DNA of 64,000 nucleotides from Verrucomicrobiota bacterium. GTDB taxonomy: Bacteria; Verrucomicrobiota; Verrucomicrobiia; Verrucomicrobiales; Akkermansiaceae. The translations under genes were made by a program, and so were the position numbers. The stretch lies in assembly GCA_017301995.1 (NCBI GenBank), contig JAFLEH010000012.1, forward strand, positions 1 to 64,000, read 5' to 3'. Numbering within the stretch: the stretch's first letter is position 1; each line of letters begins with the position of its first letter. Below the pieces are notes generated by a model that ran no database searches, was not told where the DNA came from, and worked only from the letters and a program-made list of their open reading frames with translations. This document shows, in pieces, positions 34,973 to 44,236 of this stretch.

Positions 34973-36514
34973 TCATTTGTCGCCCGCCACGACCACGCCG
35001 CCGACCAATTGGCGGGCAAGGATCAGGGCGTCGGCGCGCACCTCGTATTCCGATGGATAGAGCACCCTGGTGCCCGGCGGCACGCTGGTGGTGTCGCGGG
35101 AACGGAAGATCAGCTCTCTTGCGAGCGAAGCCTTCTCCTTCTCGGCGGCACTGCCGTTTACGAGGAGTTCGTCTGCCTTTTCAAGGACCAGATCCTGTTG
35201 CATGGTGAAAATCGCCTTCATGGTCTCCAGCGGACAAGCATCGATCCTCGAACGGTCAACGCCACCGAGCAACAACTCCGCCGCCAGCAGGTTCTCGAAG
35301 TTGTATTTGTAGTTGAACGGATAGATGATATGCGGCGAGGCCTTGGTGGTGGGCGGCCATTGGCCGTCGGAGTTGTAGGAATTCGTCAGATGGAACCACA
35401 CCCGCTCCAATACCGCGGGCGGCAGGGTGGACTCGACGCTCTTGAGCTTTTCACGGACGATCCGCTGCCACGGACGGAGCAGTCGGGCCATTGGCGTGCC
35501 GGACCAGTTCGATGCCTGGCCACCGTGCCACGCCATGTTGTCATTGAAGGTGATCTTGTCTTCCAATGCCGGCAGGTTGTTGCACGCTTCGTCGAAGGTG
35601 ATGAATCCGCCCAATTTGCGGACCGCGTTGACCATGGAGACCAGTTTCTCCCGCGCGTCGGGCATGCGCTCGAAGATCTGGTCGGGATCGTTGCAGTATT
35701 TCAGGTTGTACCACGCGTTGGTGCCGACATATTCCGCGTCGTCGGCGTAAATGAGCATCGCACCTTCCGGTTCGCCGGGATTCTGTTGGGAAAATTTCCG
35801 GATGAGTTCCACATAGTTCTCCAACGAATGCCCCGGATGGCTCATGAAATACCGGACGCCAAACACCGCCACGCGATCGGTGCGCAGAAACACCCGCAAG
35901 GTATCGGGATCCATGCCTTCGAGGTTCTTGAACGGAAAATGCAGCGCCTTCTCGGTGCCGGGAAGGTCGTATTTGAAATCGAAGTTGTAGAATTGCGAAT
36001 TGTCGATCTTCTCCACGGCGTGTATCTCCGGACGCAGGGGATTTCCATCCGAATCGACCGACCTGCTGTATTGCTCGAATTCCTGCAGAAGATTGCGGTA
36101 GCCGTTGTCCGCGACCTGGTTCTTCACATAGCCGCGCCAGCCGCATTCGGGATTCCAGAAACTGCGCGGCTGGATTCCAAGATATTTCCGGTAGGCGTCG
36201 TTGGCGAACCTGATCGACCAACGGCCGTCCTCCTCGGGAAAGTTCGGCAACATCGGATGGGCGTAGGGCGATCCCATGAACTCGCACTGTCCGCTGGCGA
36301 TCGCGGCCTTGAGCTTCTCCAATACATCAGGCGTCTTGACGGCCATCTGCTCAATGGTGTACCCGGACGCCTCGAACACATATTTGTCATCGGGCAACGA
36401 CTCCCGATAGGTGTCGAAAATCAGCTCGTAGCTGTTGCGGATGACGAATTCGTATCTCCGCTCCGGCAGATAGGCGTAGTTGAGATTGGCGTGATAGATC
36501 GTAATGTACTTCAT
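34973..36514 (-). CDS. GH57-like glycoside hydrolase
   Basis: 513 residues from MKYITIYHANLNYAYL at 36514. The GH57/GH38-type (beta/alpha)7 fold is indicated by FEASGYTIEQMAVKTPDVLE, GQCEFMGSPYAHPMLPNFPE and FWNPECGWRGYVKNQV, the last like the W-x-PEC signature of GH57 enzymes, and LIYADDAEYVGTNAW with acidic residues. The canonical HxHQP start motif of amylopullulanases is absent (here IYHANL), so the substrate may differ from alpha-glucans. The C-terminal helical domain (~330-513) is typical of the family. Cytoplasmic; fourth gene of the operon. Confidence 0.75.
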   Translation of the reverse strand: MKYITIYHANLNYAYLPERRYEFVIRNSYELIFDTYRESLPDDKYVFEASGYTIEQMAVKTPDVLEKLKAAIASGQCEFMGSPYAHPMLPNFPEEDGRWSIRFANDAYRKYLGIQPRSFWNPECGWRGYVKNQVADNGYRNLLQEFEQYSRSVDSDGNPLRPEIHAVEKIDNSQFYNFDFKYDLPGTEKALHFPFKNLEGMDPDTLRVFLRTDRVAVFGVRYFMSHPGHSLENYVELIRKFSQQNPGEPEGAMLIYADDAEYVGTNAWYNLKYCNDPDQIFERMPDAREKLVSMVNAVRKLGGFITFDEACNNLPALEDKITFNDNMAWHGGQASNWSGTPMARLLRPWQRIVREKLKSVESTLPPAVLERVWFHLTNSYNSDGQWPPTTKASPHIIYPFNYKYNFENLLAAELLLGGVDRSRIDACPLETMKAIFTMQQDLVLEKADELLVNGSAAEKEKASLARELIFRSRDTTSVPPGTRVLYPSEYEVRADALILARQLVGGVVVAGDK

Positions 36515-36546
36515 GGTCGTGGGAAAATGCGCTGAATCCGTGTTTG

Positions 36547-37725
36547 TCACCACCAGGTGACCGGTTGGCCGAGTTCGCGGCTGATGGCCTCCATGAGGAA
36601 ATAGTCGCCCCAACTGGTGTAGGCGTATTTGGCATTGTAAAGGCGGCGCTCGGGATCGGCTCCGTCGCCAACCTCGCCTTTGCGAAGAACCCCGCGGACG
36701 GCCGGATCCGAGTCGAAATATTTGGGCGACAGCAGCGTGGCCAGCATCGCCTGTTTGGCATCGGATAAGAGGTTGTCGGACACGCCGAGCGATTCAAGTT
36801 CCTGAATGGCGCAGACCGCAACCGCCGCGGCCGAGCTGTCGCGCAGGGGCGGATACCCTGGTGTCAGGCGAAAGTCCCAAAGCGGCACGGCTCCATCATC
36901 GAGGGAGGCCGCGAACTTTCTCGACACCCTCAGCGAGGCGTCAAGATGCGCTTCGTTTCCGCCATGTTTGTAGGCGAGCGCGAAGCCGTACATCGCCCAC
37001 GAATTTCCACGCGCCCAATGCGATTCCACGGCGTGGCCGCAGTAGTTGTCCGGCCCCGCGGCGGCTCCGGTATTGCGGTCGAACCGGAAGCTGTGATAGA
37101 CCGAATCGTCCGGACGGATGAAGTGGCGCATGGTGTTGTCCGTATGCCGCAGGGCCATTTTCCGGAATGCGGAATCACCCGTCTCGCGGCTTGCCCAGTG
37201 GAGCAAAGGCATGTTCATCAGGCAATCGATGATCGCCAGTCCGTCGTATTCGCTCCCGATCTCATCCATGCGGCCCCACGCGCGGAAATATCCGCCGTTG
37301 GAGATGTATCGTCCGGCGAGAGTGCGAGCCGCCTTGAGCGCGAGATCCCGATACGCGGCTTCGCCGGTGTGTTGGTAGATCGCCACCGCATACGGCGAAT
37401 AGAGAAAGCCGAGATCGTGCATGGTGTTCCGCGCGTGCTCGCCTTCGACCTTGGCGCCGAACAGCGGTTTGAGGCCGTCCAACAGGTCGAGAAACCCGGT
37501 GTCCGAGGTGGATTTCAGCGCTAGCACTCCCATACCGGCGAAAAAGCCGTTGGTCCAATTTCCGATCTCGAAGAATCCCTCCGGCCATTTCGTGTAATCT
37601 CCGTCCGGCGCGAACGACCAAGTCGTCGGGCGCGCGGGCATGTCCGCCAGGTTGGAGCGCGTTTTCGCGATGAAAACGCCGAGCGCGTCGCGCAGTAAAT
37701 CAGTGGAAACGGAAGTTGTGATCAT
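36547..37725 (-). CDS. GH88 unsaturated glucuronyl hydrolase
   Basis: 392 residues from MITTSVSTDLL at 37725. The (alpha/alpha)6 barrel of GH88/GH105 is shown by GNWTNGFFAGMGVLAL, the first catalytic Asp in TMHDLGFLYSPY, the second in IIDCLMNMPLLHWASRETGD, and VESHWARGNSWAMYGFALAY. These enzymes hydrate and release the unsaturated uronic acid made by polysaccharide lyases. No signal peptide is visible, so it acts on imported oligosaccharides. Its presence implies that the operon's target polymer contains uronic acid and is first cut by a lyase encoded elsewhere. Confidence 0.88.
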   Translation of the reverse strand: MITTSVSTDLLRDALGVFIAKTRSNLADMPARPTTWSFAPDGDYTKWPEGFFEIGNWTNGFFAGMGVLALKSTSDTGFLDLLDGLKPLFGAKVEGEHARNTMHDLGFLYSPYAVAIYQHTGEAAYRDLALKAARTLAGRYISNGGYFRAWGRMDEIGSEYDGLAIIDCLMNMPLLHWASRETGDSAFRKMALRHTDNTMRHFIRPDDSVYHSFRFDRNTGAAAGPDNYCGHAVESHWARGNSWAMYGFALAYKHGGNEAHLDASLRVSRKFAASLDDGAVPLWDFRLTPGYPPLRDSSAAAVAVCAIQELESLGVSDNLLSDAKQAMLATLLSPKYFDSDPAVRGVLRKGEVGDGADPERRLYNAKYAYTSWGDYFLMEAISRELGQPVTWW

Positions 37726-37856
37726 GAGAGGGGATGTTGCTGAAAGGCGCGTGGCCGGGTGGCGGAGCGGACGGAAGTTTGGCGGAAACGGAGCGGATTC
37801 CAAACCGGCATCGGGGTTTCATTGGAAAACTCTGATGAACCGATGATCATTGGGCG

Positions 37857-39608
37857 TCATGGTGTGGGTTGGGAACGGCCCGTTCTCCGCAAAATCCAGC
37901 CGACCGAACAGAACGTCCCGCCCACGAACAGGAACGCAAGTCGGCCGGTTGCGGAGTTTGGAATCGCCATCAAAAGCAGGATGAACGCCCCATATACCAG
38001 GCAGAGTGAACTTAACAGACGATAAACCGAAGTCTGTACTCCCCCGACGCCGTGCTTGTCCACCGGCCTGTCGAGATTCACGAAAAATTGGTCCACTCGT
38101 GCGCGTTCGTCATCCGGAACGCCCCTGTAAAACAGGCTCGTCATGAAAAACCATGCGTTCCCGACAATCACGGTGCCACCGAGGGTCGTGACAGCCAGTT
38201 TCAGATAGGTTGTTTCATCGCCATTGAGAGCCGTTTTCCAGCCCATCAGCGATTGGAACCATTCGGGATCGCAGTGTTTTCCCAACCACCACGAAGTTCC
38301 GCCGGCGACCAATGCGGTGCTCCATGCCGACCAACCCGGCGTGCGCTTGTAGAATAGCCCGAGAATCAGCGGTAGGGCCAGCGGCATAATCAGATAGGCC
38401 GCCAGTTGGTTGACGAAGTCGAACAGATTCGTGTCCCGGATGCGATTGATATAGAGCGCGAACAGAATGATGATCGCACCGAAGAGCAGCGTGCAGAGTT
38501 TTCCCGCCACCAAAAGGTGCTTTTCCGATGCGTTCGGACGGAACAGCGGTTTGTAGAAACTGCGGATTGCGATTCCGACATTTTTGTTCAATCCGGCGTC
38601 CATGCTGGTCACTGTGGCACCGAGCATCGCCGACAGGAGCAGACCCAACAGGCCCCGTGGCATCACATCCATCGCCACCGAGACGAAAGCTGCCTCGTGC
38701 GGCTGCTTCAGTGCCGGAAACTCCGCTGCCAGGTTGGGGTGCATGATCGTCGCCGCCATCGACGGAATGAACCAGATCAACGGCCCCACCAGCGTTCCGA
38801 TCAAGGGGATCAGCACCATCTTGCGGGCATCCGAATCACTTCGGGTCATCAGATACATGGTTGAGCGTTCCATGTTGTTTTCATCGGAAAATTTCAGCCA
38901 AAGAGTCCCGATTGCCCAGATCGCGATCAACTGCGGTCGGGCGAGATCGGTCCAGCAGAAGTGCGCCGATGGAGCCTTGTCGATCAGGCCCGCCAGACCG
39001 CCGATTTCCGGGCGCGCGAGGACCATAATGGCCGCGCTGATGGTGATCGTCATGATCAGGAACGCCTGCACGAAGTCGCTCGCCAATACAGCCCATGATC
39101 CGCCGGCGAATGCCACAAGCGTCACCACGATGCCGAGAACCACCAACATCGTATTCATATCCATTTTGAAAACAGCGGACATGAACACGCCGATGGCATT
39201 CAGCCCCAATCCCGCGAAAAAGAGCAGCAGCGGCAGTTTGATCCAGGTGTAGAACTGTTCGTTGAACGGTCCGAAGCGGATCCGCACGGCTTCCATCCAG
39301 GTGATGACCCGCATCCGGCGGAAGCGCACGCAGGTCCATTTCATCGCGATCAGCAGCCCGAATATCGTTGAATAGAATACCACCAATACCAGCGTGCCGG
39401 TTTCATACACCTTGCCGGCCGCGCCGGTGAAGGTCCACGCCGAGAAGCTGAATATCCACGCCGAGGCCCCGGTTAGCCACCACGGCATTGCGCCACCGGC
39501 GCGGAAGTAGTCCGAGGTGTTTTTGCTCATCTTGCGGAAGACCAGTCCGATCGCCAGCATGAGGACGAGGTAGAACGCGATGATGATGTAATCGTAGGCG
39601 GTAATCAT
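37857..39608 (-). CDS. Sodium:solute symporter (SSS family)
   Basis: 583 residues from MITAYDYIIIAFYLVLMLAIG at 39608, with 13-14 predicted membrane segments. The SSS family (SGLT/PutP) is recognised by YFRAGGAMPWWLTGASAWIFSFS, GGSWAVLASDFVQAFL and LGATVTSMDAGLNKNVGI. SSS members encoded inside carbohydrate operons of Verrucomicrobia and Bacteroidetes commonly import sugars or oligosaccharide breakdown products with Na+. Its ATG overlaps the stop of the GH43 gene in an ATGA, so the two are translationally coupled. Confidence 0.93.
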   Translation of the reverse strand: MITAYDYIIIAFYLVLMLAIGLVFRKMSKNTSDYFRAGGAMPWWLTGASAWIFSFSAWTFTGAAGKVYETGTLVLVVFYSTIFGLLIAMKWTCVRFRRMRVITWMEAVRIRFGPFNEQFYTWIKLPLLLFFAGLGLNAIGVFMSAVFKMDMNTMLVVLGIVVTLVAFAGGSWAVLASDFVQAFLIMTITISAAIMVLARPEIGGLAGLIDKAPSAHFCWTDLARPQLIAIWAIGTLWLKFSDENNMERSTMYLMTRSDSDARKMVLIPLIGTLVGPLIWFIPSMAATIMHPNLAAEFPALKQPHEAAFVSVAMDVMPRGLLGLLLSAMLGATVTSMDAGLNKNVGIAIRSFYKPLFRPNASEKHLLVAGKLCTLLFGAIIILFALYINRIRDTNLFDFVNQLAAYLIMPLALPLILGLFYKRTPGWSAWSTALVAGGTSWWLGKHCDPEWFQSLMGWKTALNGDETTYLKLAVTTLGGTVIVGNAWFFMTSLFYRGVPDDERARVDQFFVNLDRPVDKHGVGGVQTSVYRLLSSLCLVYGAFILLLMAIPNSATGRLAFLFVGGTFCSVGWILRRTGRSQPTP

Positions 39609-41176
39609 GGGCTTGTTGTCATCTCGAAATAATCGAAATCGGCGGTGATCCCGGTACCACCGAGATCCTGAACGCAGATTCCAACCATCGCGCCGGTGAA
39701 ATGGAGGATCGTGCCGTAATCGTCGGAGAGTTTGGTGAAATCCAGCCGGGGACCAACCCCGCGCCACGACACCCCATCGGGAGATGCTTCGAATTGCAGT
39801 TCCGTTCGGTCTATCACCGCCCTAAGGTGAAATTCCGTCCAATCGCCTACGGAAATGTCGCCGGTTTCATCAGGAGTCGTATCGTCGGTTAGAACAACGC
39901 CGATCACTATTCCATGCTCCTCATGGTGCGTCACCCTGAGATAGTAGTGGGTGCGGGTGTCGTAATAGCAAACAAGGCCCGCCATTTGGGTGAAGTGGCT
40001 TGGCGCGAATCGCATCCGGGTGGTGGCCGTGGCACGGAAATGCGTCAGACGCTTCGCCAGCAGGCTCTGCTCGAAATACGAATGCAGGGAATCGCGTCCG
40101 GTGAGCCGGAGCCAGCCCGGAAGCGCGGTTAGGGATACCCATGACCGATCCGCCGGCACACGCAGCGAACTCCATGAGGGGTCGAGTGACGGAGTGTCGA
40201 AGTCGTCCCGGTCGGGTGCCGCGGCCCAGGGATGTTCGGGAATTCCTGTTGGATTGGGAAGCTCGCGTTCCGGCAGCGTGCCACCGTGCGCGAGGCGAAG
40301 CCAACCGTCCTCCCATACCACACGCTGGAGACAGGTTTCCCGCCCTAACACGCATCGACGGTCTCCAACGGGGCGGCTGCCCAAATGCGCCAGATACCAC
40401 TCTCCGGCGGCGGTTTCCACCAGTTCTCCATGACCCGCCTTCTGCAGCCACCAGTCCGGGGTGTCACGGGTGGTTAGAACCGATGCCTGCGGATCAAGTT
40501 CATACGGACCAAGGACGCTGCGCGACCTCGCGGCGGAGATGCCGTGGTTCCATCCTGTGCCGCCTTCCGCGAGCATGAGGAAATACCACCCGTCTTTTTG
40601 ATAGAGATTGGGACCCTCGGTCAGGTTGTCCGGCTTGCGGAGGATCTTGTGCCGCTCACCCGTCAACCGTCCCGCAGCGGGATCGTATTCCTGGATGACA
40701 ATTCCCGCGAACCGGTAGTGGTCCTTGCGGAAATCCCACTCGATATTGAGCAGATATTTCCGACCGTTGGTGTCGTGGAACAGCGAGGGATCAAAGCCGA
40801 TGGAATCCAGTTTGATCGGATCGCTCCATGGACCGAGGATGTCTGTTGCGGTCGTCAGGCAAATGCGGATATCCTTGAATGGACGGCCTGATCCGGTGTT
40901 GTGGATGTTGGTATAGATCAGCCAGAATTTTCCGTCGGCATAACTGAGTGATGGAGCCCACACTCCGGCGGAGTCAGCCACCCCGCGCAAATCGAGCAGG
41001 CGTTTTTCGGTTAGGATGTGTCCGATGAGTCGCCAGTTGCGTAGATCCCTGGAGTGATGCACAGGCACGCCGGGAAACCACTCGAAGGTCGAGTTCACCA
41101 GATAGAAATTCCCCCCCACCCGGCAGATCGACGGGTCGGGATAAAATCCTGTTAGGATGGGGTTTTGAATAGACAT
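39605..41176 (-). CDS. GH43 beta-xylosidase/alpha-L-arabinofuranosidase with C-terminal GH43_C2 domain
   Basis: 523 residues. N-terminal five-bladed propeller with the three family acids: Asp in TGFYPDPSICRVGGNFYLV, Asp in IGFDPSLFHDTNGRKYLL and Glu in LTEGPNLYQKDGWYFLM. A second beta-sandwich from ~330 (DPSWSSLRVPADRSWVSL; MAGLVCYYDTRTHYYLRVTH) matches the XynB-type C-terminal domain. No signal peptide, consistent with cytoplasmic trimming of xylo- or arabino-oligosaccharides. First gene of the five-gene operon; a 14-bp palindrome lies 60 bp upstream of its ATG. Confidence 0.92.
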   Translation of the reverse strand: MSIQNPILTGFYPDPSICRVGGNFYLVNSTFEWFPGVPVHHSRDLRNWRLIGHILTEKRLLDLRGVADSAGVWAPSLSYADGKFWLIYTNIHNTGSGRPFKDIRICLTTATDILGPWSDPIKLDSIGFDPSLFHDTNGRKYLLNIEWDFRKDHYRFAGIVIQEYDPAAGRLTGERHKILRKPDNLTEGPNLYQKDGWYFLMLAEGGTGWNHGISAARSRSVLGPYELDPQASVLTTRDTPDWWLQKAGHGELVETAAGEWYLAHLGSRPVGDRRCVLGRETCLQRVVWEDGWLRLAHGGTLPERELPNPTGIPEHPWAAAPDRDDFDTPSLDPSWSSLRVPADRSWVSLTALPGWLRLTGRDSLHSYFEQSLLAKRLTHFRATATTRMRFAPSHFTQMAGLVCYYDTRTHYYLRVTHHEEHGIVIGVVLTDDTTPDETGDISVGDWTEFHLRAVIDRTELQFEASPDGVSWRGVGPRLDFTKLSDDYGTILHFTGAMVGICVQDLGGTGITADFDYFEMTTSP

Positions 41177-41235
41177 GTTCCTTCGCGGCGGGGAGAGTTT
41201 ACCGGATCCTTTGTGAATGCGCGCTAGCTCCCTAG

Positions 41236-41249
41236 GTTACCATGGTAAC
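41236..41249. promoter_or_regulatory. Perfect 14-bp palindrome, candidate operator of the glycoside hydrolase operon
   Basis: GTTACCATGGTAAC is a perfect palindrome sited 60 bp before the GH43 start, in the only sizeable gap (98 bp) of the region. Its form (GTTACC-GGTAAC with a central CpG-free core) resembles operators of LacI/GntR-type sugar repressors. On the minus strand TTGTTA (41252-41247) overlaps it as a possible -35, so a bound repressor would block the promoter. No such repressor gene is seen in the window. Confidence 0.6.
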
Positions 41250-41274
41250 AATGCGTCCAAATGCCGCAATCCGT

Positions 41275-42702
41275 TCATTTTGGGATGGATTTTCCGGGCA
41301 GGGGCGTCGCTTTTTCGGCATTGTCGGCAATCAAGACCCAATCCAGGAATTCGCAGGGTGATGGCGGGGTGAATGCCAGGGGGGCGCGGTTGTCGAACGA
41401 GCCAATCCGGGTGGATTTGCCGGTTCGCGGATCATACCAGGCGCAGTTTAGGCGATCACACCTGAGGTTTTTCAGATCCAGCGAAAACTCCCGCCCCACG
41501 GGTGTGTAAACCAGCGCAAACGCACCCGCCTCGTCGCGTGCCGCGACAATCCGGTATCGGGCCGCGCCCGGCACGACTGGGTTGTCGCCAGAACGGACGA
41601 GCATGGAGTCATCGGGTATAAGGTTCTCTGAGTTGCGGGCCCGTAGCAGGTCAATTCCGTAACGCATTTGGGCGGCGCCGGGTTGGTTCAGTGCCTTGGT
41701 CCATGGCATCACCGGGCGGTTGATCGGTTCGGTTTTTCCGGGAACAAACATCTGCCAAACCGCGTGGTTCCCGTAGGTGTGGCCGAACGCCCCACCTAGC
41801 AGATCCCAATAGAGCGCCCGCCTGACATCCGCGGCAATCGATGTGCCGAGTTCGTCGCCTTTGAAATCCACCGGATGATCTTCATAGATCGGCTCGCCAT
41901 CGACAATCGGTTTGATAGGGTCGTGGCGATAGTCATCACGGGTCTTCGCGTAGCGTGAGAAGTCCGGCGAGTGGCCGTTCTGGCGCATGTTGAAATCCAG
42001 CCATGGCTCCTGATGGAAATTCTCCGCCGATCCCCGACCGCCGGTTGGGTGGAATGTGATGAGATGGGTGCCGCCGTCGCCTTCGCGCAGGCCGGTTGCC
42101 ATGGCCCTGATGATGTCCCGATGCCGGTCGTTTTCGATAGGGCGATCGCCGCCCAGCACCCAGATGACGCCATTATTGCGGTATCGCTTGCCAAGCCATC
42201 GTCCGAACGAAGCTGCGTTGTCCGGTGTGAAGATCTCGGGTCCTTTGCCCCACTTGCGGTTCCATTTGTCACCCCATGTTGGCAACAGCGCCACATAAAT
42301 GCCGCGTTGGTTGGCCTCGCGGACGGTGTGGTCCACATGGTCCCAGTAATCGTTGTCGGGGCCGTCTTTGATCAACGGCTTCGAAGGATCTTCGTTGGAC
42401 AGCGGCAGGTGGCCGTATGCGTTTGGAACGCGAATTCCATCGAACTCCGCGAGGATCACGGTTTGGAAAACGTTGAATCCCTTCGCTTTCCTGTCATCGA
42501 GATAGTGCGAGATCTCCTCGCGTTTCAGGCGGTGCAGCAGTTCCCACGCGGTGTCGGCCAGATAGAAAAACCGCTCGCCGTTCTCCGTGACCAGATAGCG
42601 GTGGTTGTCGCTGACCCGCAGCCTTGGGATGCTCCGTGAGGCGGGTTCCTGCGAAACCGCAAATCCGAGAAGGATAGGAAGGATGGTTGCGATGGTTTTC
42701 AT
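41275..42702 (-). CDS. Secreted GH140-like (DUF4038) glycoside hydrolase with collagen-binding-like C-terminal domain
   Basis: 475 residues from MKTIATILPILLGFAVSQEP, a signal peptide. The DUF4038 TIM barrel is shown by FYLADTAWELLHRLKREEIS, DDRKAKGFNVFQTVILAEFD, NNGVIWVLGGDRP (possible catalytic Asp) and KPIVDGEPIYED (Glu). The C-terminal part (~385-475: GAFALVYTPVGREFSLDL, CAWYDPRTGKS) fits the 'putative collagen-binding domain' often attached to it. Some family members (GH140) remove apiose from pectic rhamnogalacturonan II. Seventeen bases after a small lipoprotein gene, likely one unit. Confidence 0.85.
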   Translation of the reverse strand: MKTIATILPILLGFAVSQEPASRSIPRLRVSDNHRYLVTENGERFFYLADTAWELLHRLKREEISHYLDDRKAKGFNVFQTVILAEFDGIRVPNAYGHLPLSNEDPSKPLIKDGPDNDYWDHVDHTVREANQRGIYVALLPTWGDKWNRKWGKGPEIFTPDNAASFGRWLGKRYRNNGVIWVLGGDRPIENDRHRDIIRAMATGLREGDGGTHLITFHPTGGRGSAENFHQEPWLDFNMRQNGHSPDFSRYAKTRDDYRHDPIKPIVDGEPIYEDHPVDFKGDELGTSIAADVRRALYWDLLGGAFGHTYGNHAVWQMFVPGKTEPINRPVMPWTKALNQPGAAQMRYGIDLLRARNSENLIPDDSMLVRSGDNPVVPGAARYRIVAARDEAGAFALVYTPVGREFSLDLKNLRCDRLNCAWYDPRTGKSTRIGSFDNRAPLAFTPPSPCEFLDWVLIADNAEKATPLPGKSIPK

Positions 42703-42719
42703 GCGGATTCGACGTAGGA

Positions 42720-43172
42720 TCAATTCGGTTCGGGACGCGAAAGTATGATGGAGCCACGGTCATGGGCTGACTGGTATTTCGCGACGAACGCGGAGCGCGT
42801 GACGGCTCCGTCAACATGATAGACGCCCAACCCGCCGGGTAACTCCATCCCGCCACGCAGACGCAGCGTTCCCTTTGCATCCATCCGGCCTTCGACCGCG
42901 TGATCATAGTCGCCAAACCGGAACCAACCCCATCCCGCCCGGTATCGGAAATGAAAGCGGTCCGCCTGATCGTCATCCGGGCGGATCAGGCACCAGAGTG
43001 GGCCGGTATGTCCGTTGACTTCGCTTTTCCAGGCGCCTTTCCATGGACCGCACGCGTTGGCAGCGGGAACTTTCGTTGCTGTCACCGTCCTCTCAAATTC
43101 CCTAACATACAACCCGCCGCAGGATGCGAGGAGGATGCCGAAGACGATGATCGTGAGTTTTGGGATGATCAT
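42720..43172 (-). CDS. Small lipoprotein of unknown function
   Basis: 150 residues from MIIPKLTIIVFGILLASCGG, a lipoprotein signal with the lipobox Cys in ASC. The mature part is beta-rich (HFRYRAGWGWFRFGDYDHAV, GRMDAKGTLRLRGGMELPGG) and may be a small beta-sandwich or barrel. A longer frame continues upstream to 44225 but those residues are antisense to the alpha/beta hydrolase gene and are not counted. Upstream of, and probably co-transcribed with, the GH140-like gene. No family recognised. Confidence 0.7.
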   Translation of the reverse strand: MIIPKLTIIVFGILLASCGGLYVREFERTVTATKVPAANACGPWKGAWKSEVNGHTGPLWCLIRPDDDQADRFHFRYRAGWGWFRFGDYDHAVEGRMDAKGTLRLRGGMELPGGLGVYHVDGAVTRSAFVAKYQSAHDRGSIILSRPEPN

Positions 43173-43277
43173 GGCGAGCGGAGTCAGCGTGTGCCAGCGA
43201 ACGCATTCCGTCAATTTCGGAATTCCGCGGACGGTTTTTCCGTGACAAGTGCGATGGCGGGGAACACCGTCCCGGCC

Positions 43278-44159
43278 ATGAGAAGGTTGTTCCTGCCATT
43301 GATGCTCTTGACAATGTCCGTGACCAAATCCGCGGCCGGCCAGCCGACCCCCGTGGTGGTCCGAGACCTGCCGTATGTTCCGGGCGGCCATGACCGGCAG
43401 AAACTCGATCTGTTTGTTCCACCAAACGTCCAACAGGAGGCGCCGCTGCTGGTATGGATCCACGGGGGTGCTTGGAAGGAAGGCAGCAAGGCAAACTGCC
43501 CCGCGGTCGGCATGTGCGAGAAAGGTTGGGTGGTTGCGAGCCTCAACTACCGTTTCAGCCAGCACGCCGTGTTTCCCGCCCAAATCGAGGATTGCAAGGC
43601 GGCGATCCGGTTTTTGCGGGCGGGGGCGAAGGACTTTCACATCGATCCCAAGCGGGTGGCCGTCTGGGGAGCCAGCGCCGGCGGGCATCTTGCGGCTTTG
43701 CTGGGTGTTACGGGAAAAACCCGTGAGTTCGATGTCGGACGGAATCTCGAGCAGTCGAGCGCGGTGTCCTGTGTGGTGGACTGGTTTGGTCCCACCGATT
43801 TTCTCAACTGGGGTGATGGGTCCGCCATACGGGTGGAGAACAAGGACGATGTGATCGCGAAGTTGTTCGGCGGCCCGGTATCGCAAAACCGGGAGCTTGC
43901 GAGGAAAGGCAGTCCTATCAGTTGGGTGGGACCAAGCGGCGCGCCGACCCTCGTCATGCATGGCGACAAAGATCCACTGGTGCCTTTGCAGCAGAGCGAG
44001 TCGTTCGCCAATGCGCTCAAATCGGCGGGCGTGCCGTGCGTGCTGAAAATCTATCCGGGGCAGGGGCACGGTGGGCCGCGGTTCACCGACGACGAGGCCC
44101 GCGCCCTGATGGTTGGGTTCATCGAGAAGCACACGCTGGCGGCGAAACCCGGGGAGTGA
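43278..44159 (+). CDS. Secreted alpha/beta hydrolase (esterase-like)
   Basis: 293 residues from MRRLFLPLMLLTMSVTKSAAG, a signal peptide; an ATG at 43254 would add eight residues. Alpha/beta-hydrolase markers in order: oxyanion motif VWIHGGAWKEGS, nucleophile elbow VAVWGASAGGHLAALLG, Asp in VMHGDKDPLVPLQQS and His in PGQGHGGPRF. This HGG type (BD-FAE/esterase-lipase) includes carbohydrate esterases that remove acetyl or feruloyl groups, which suits the neighbourhood. Divergent from the lipoprotein/GH140 pair. Confidence 0.88.
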   Translation: MRRLFLPLMLLTMSVTKSAAGQPTPVVVRDLPYVPGGHDRQKLDLFVPPNVQQEAPLLVWIHGGAWKEGSKANCPAVGMCEKGWVVASLNYRFSQHAVFPAQIEDCKAAIRFLRAGAKDFHIDPKRVAVWGASAGGHLAALLGVTGKTREFDVGRNLEQSSAVSCVVDWFGPTDFLNWGDGSAIRVENKDDVIAKLFGGPVSQNRELARKGSPISWVGPSGAPTLVMHGDKDPLVPLQQSESFANALKSAGVPCVLKIYPGQGHGGPRFTDDEARALMVGFIEKHTLAAKPGE

Positions 44160-44236
44160 ATCCATCGAAAGACGGTTTGTGGTGGCCGCGTAAGCACACC
44201 ATCGCCCCATCGATCTAACGCCCAATCAAAACCTTC

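Noticed and set aside
34949..36535. 528-residue plus-strand frame across the GH57-like gene
   Set aside because: Antisense shadow; the minus strand shows continuous GH57 family features and operon spacing.
42720..44225. Single 501-residue minus-strand protein
   Set aside because: Only the last 150 residues, from the lipoprotein signal at 43172, look coding; the rest is antisense to an alpha/beta hydrolase with a complete catalytic triad.
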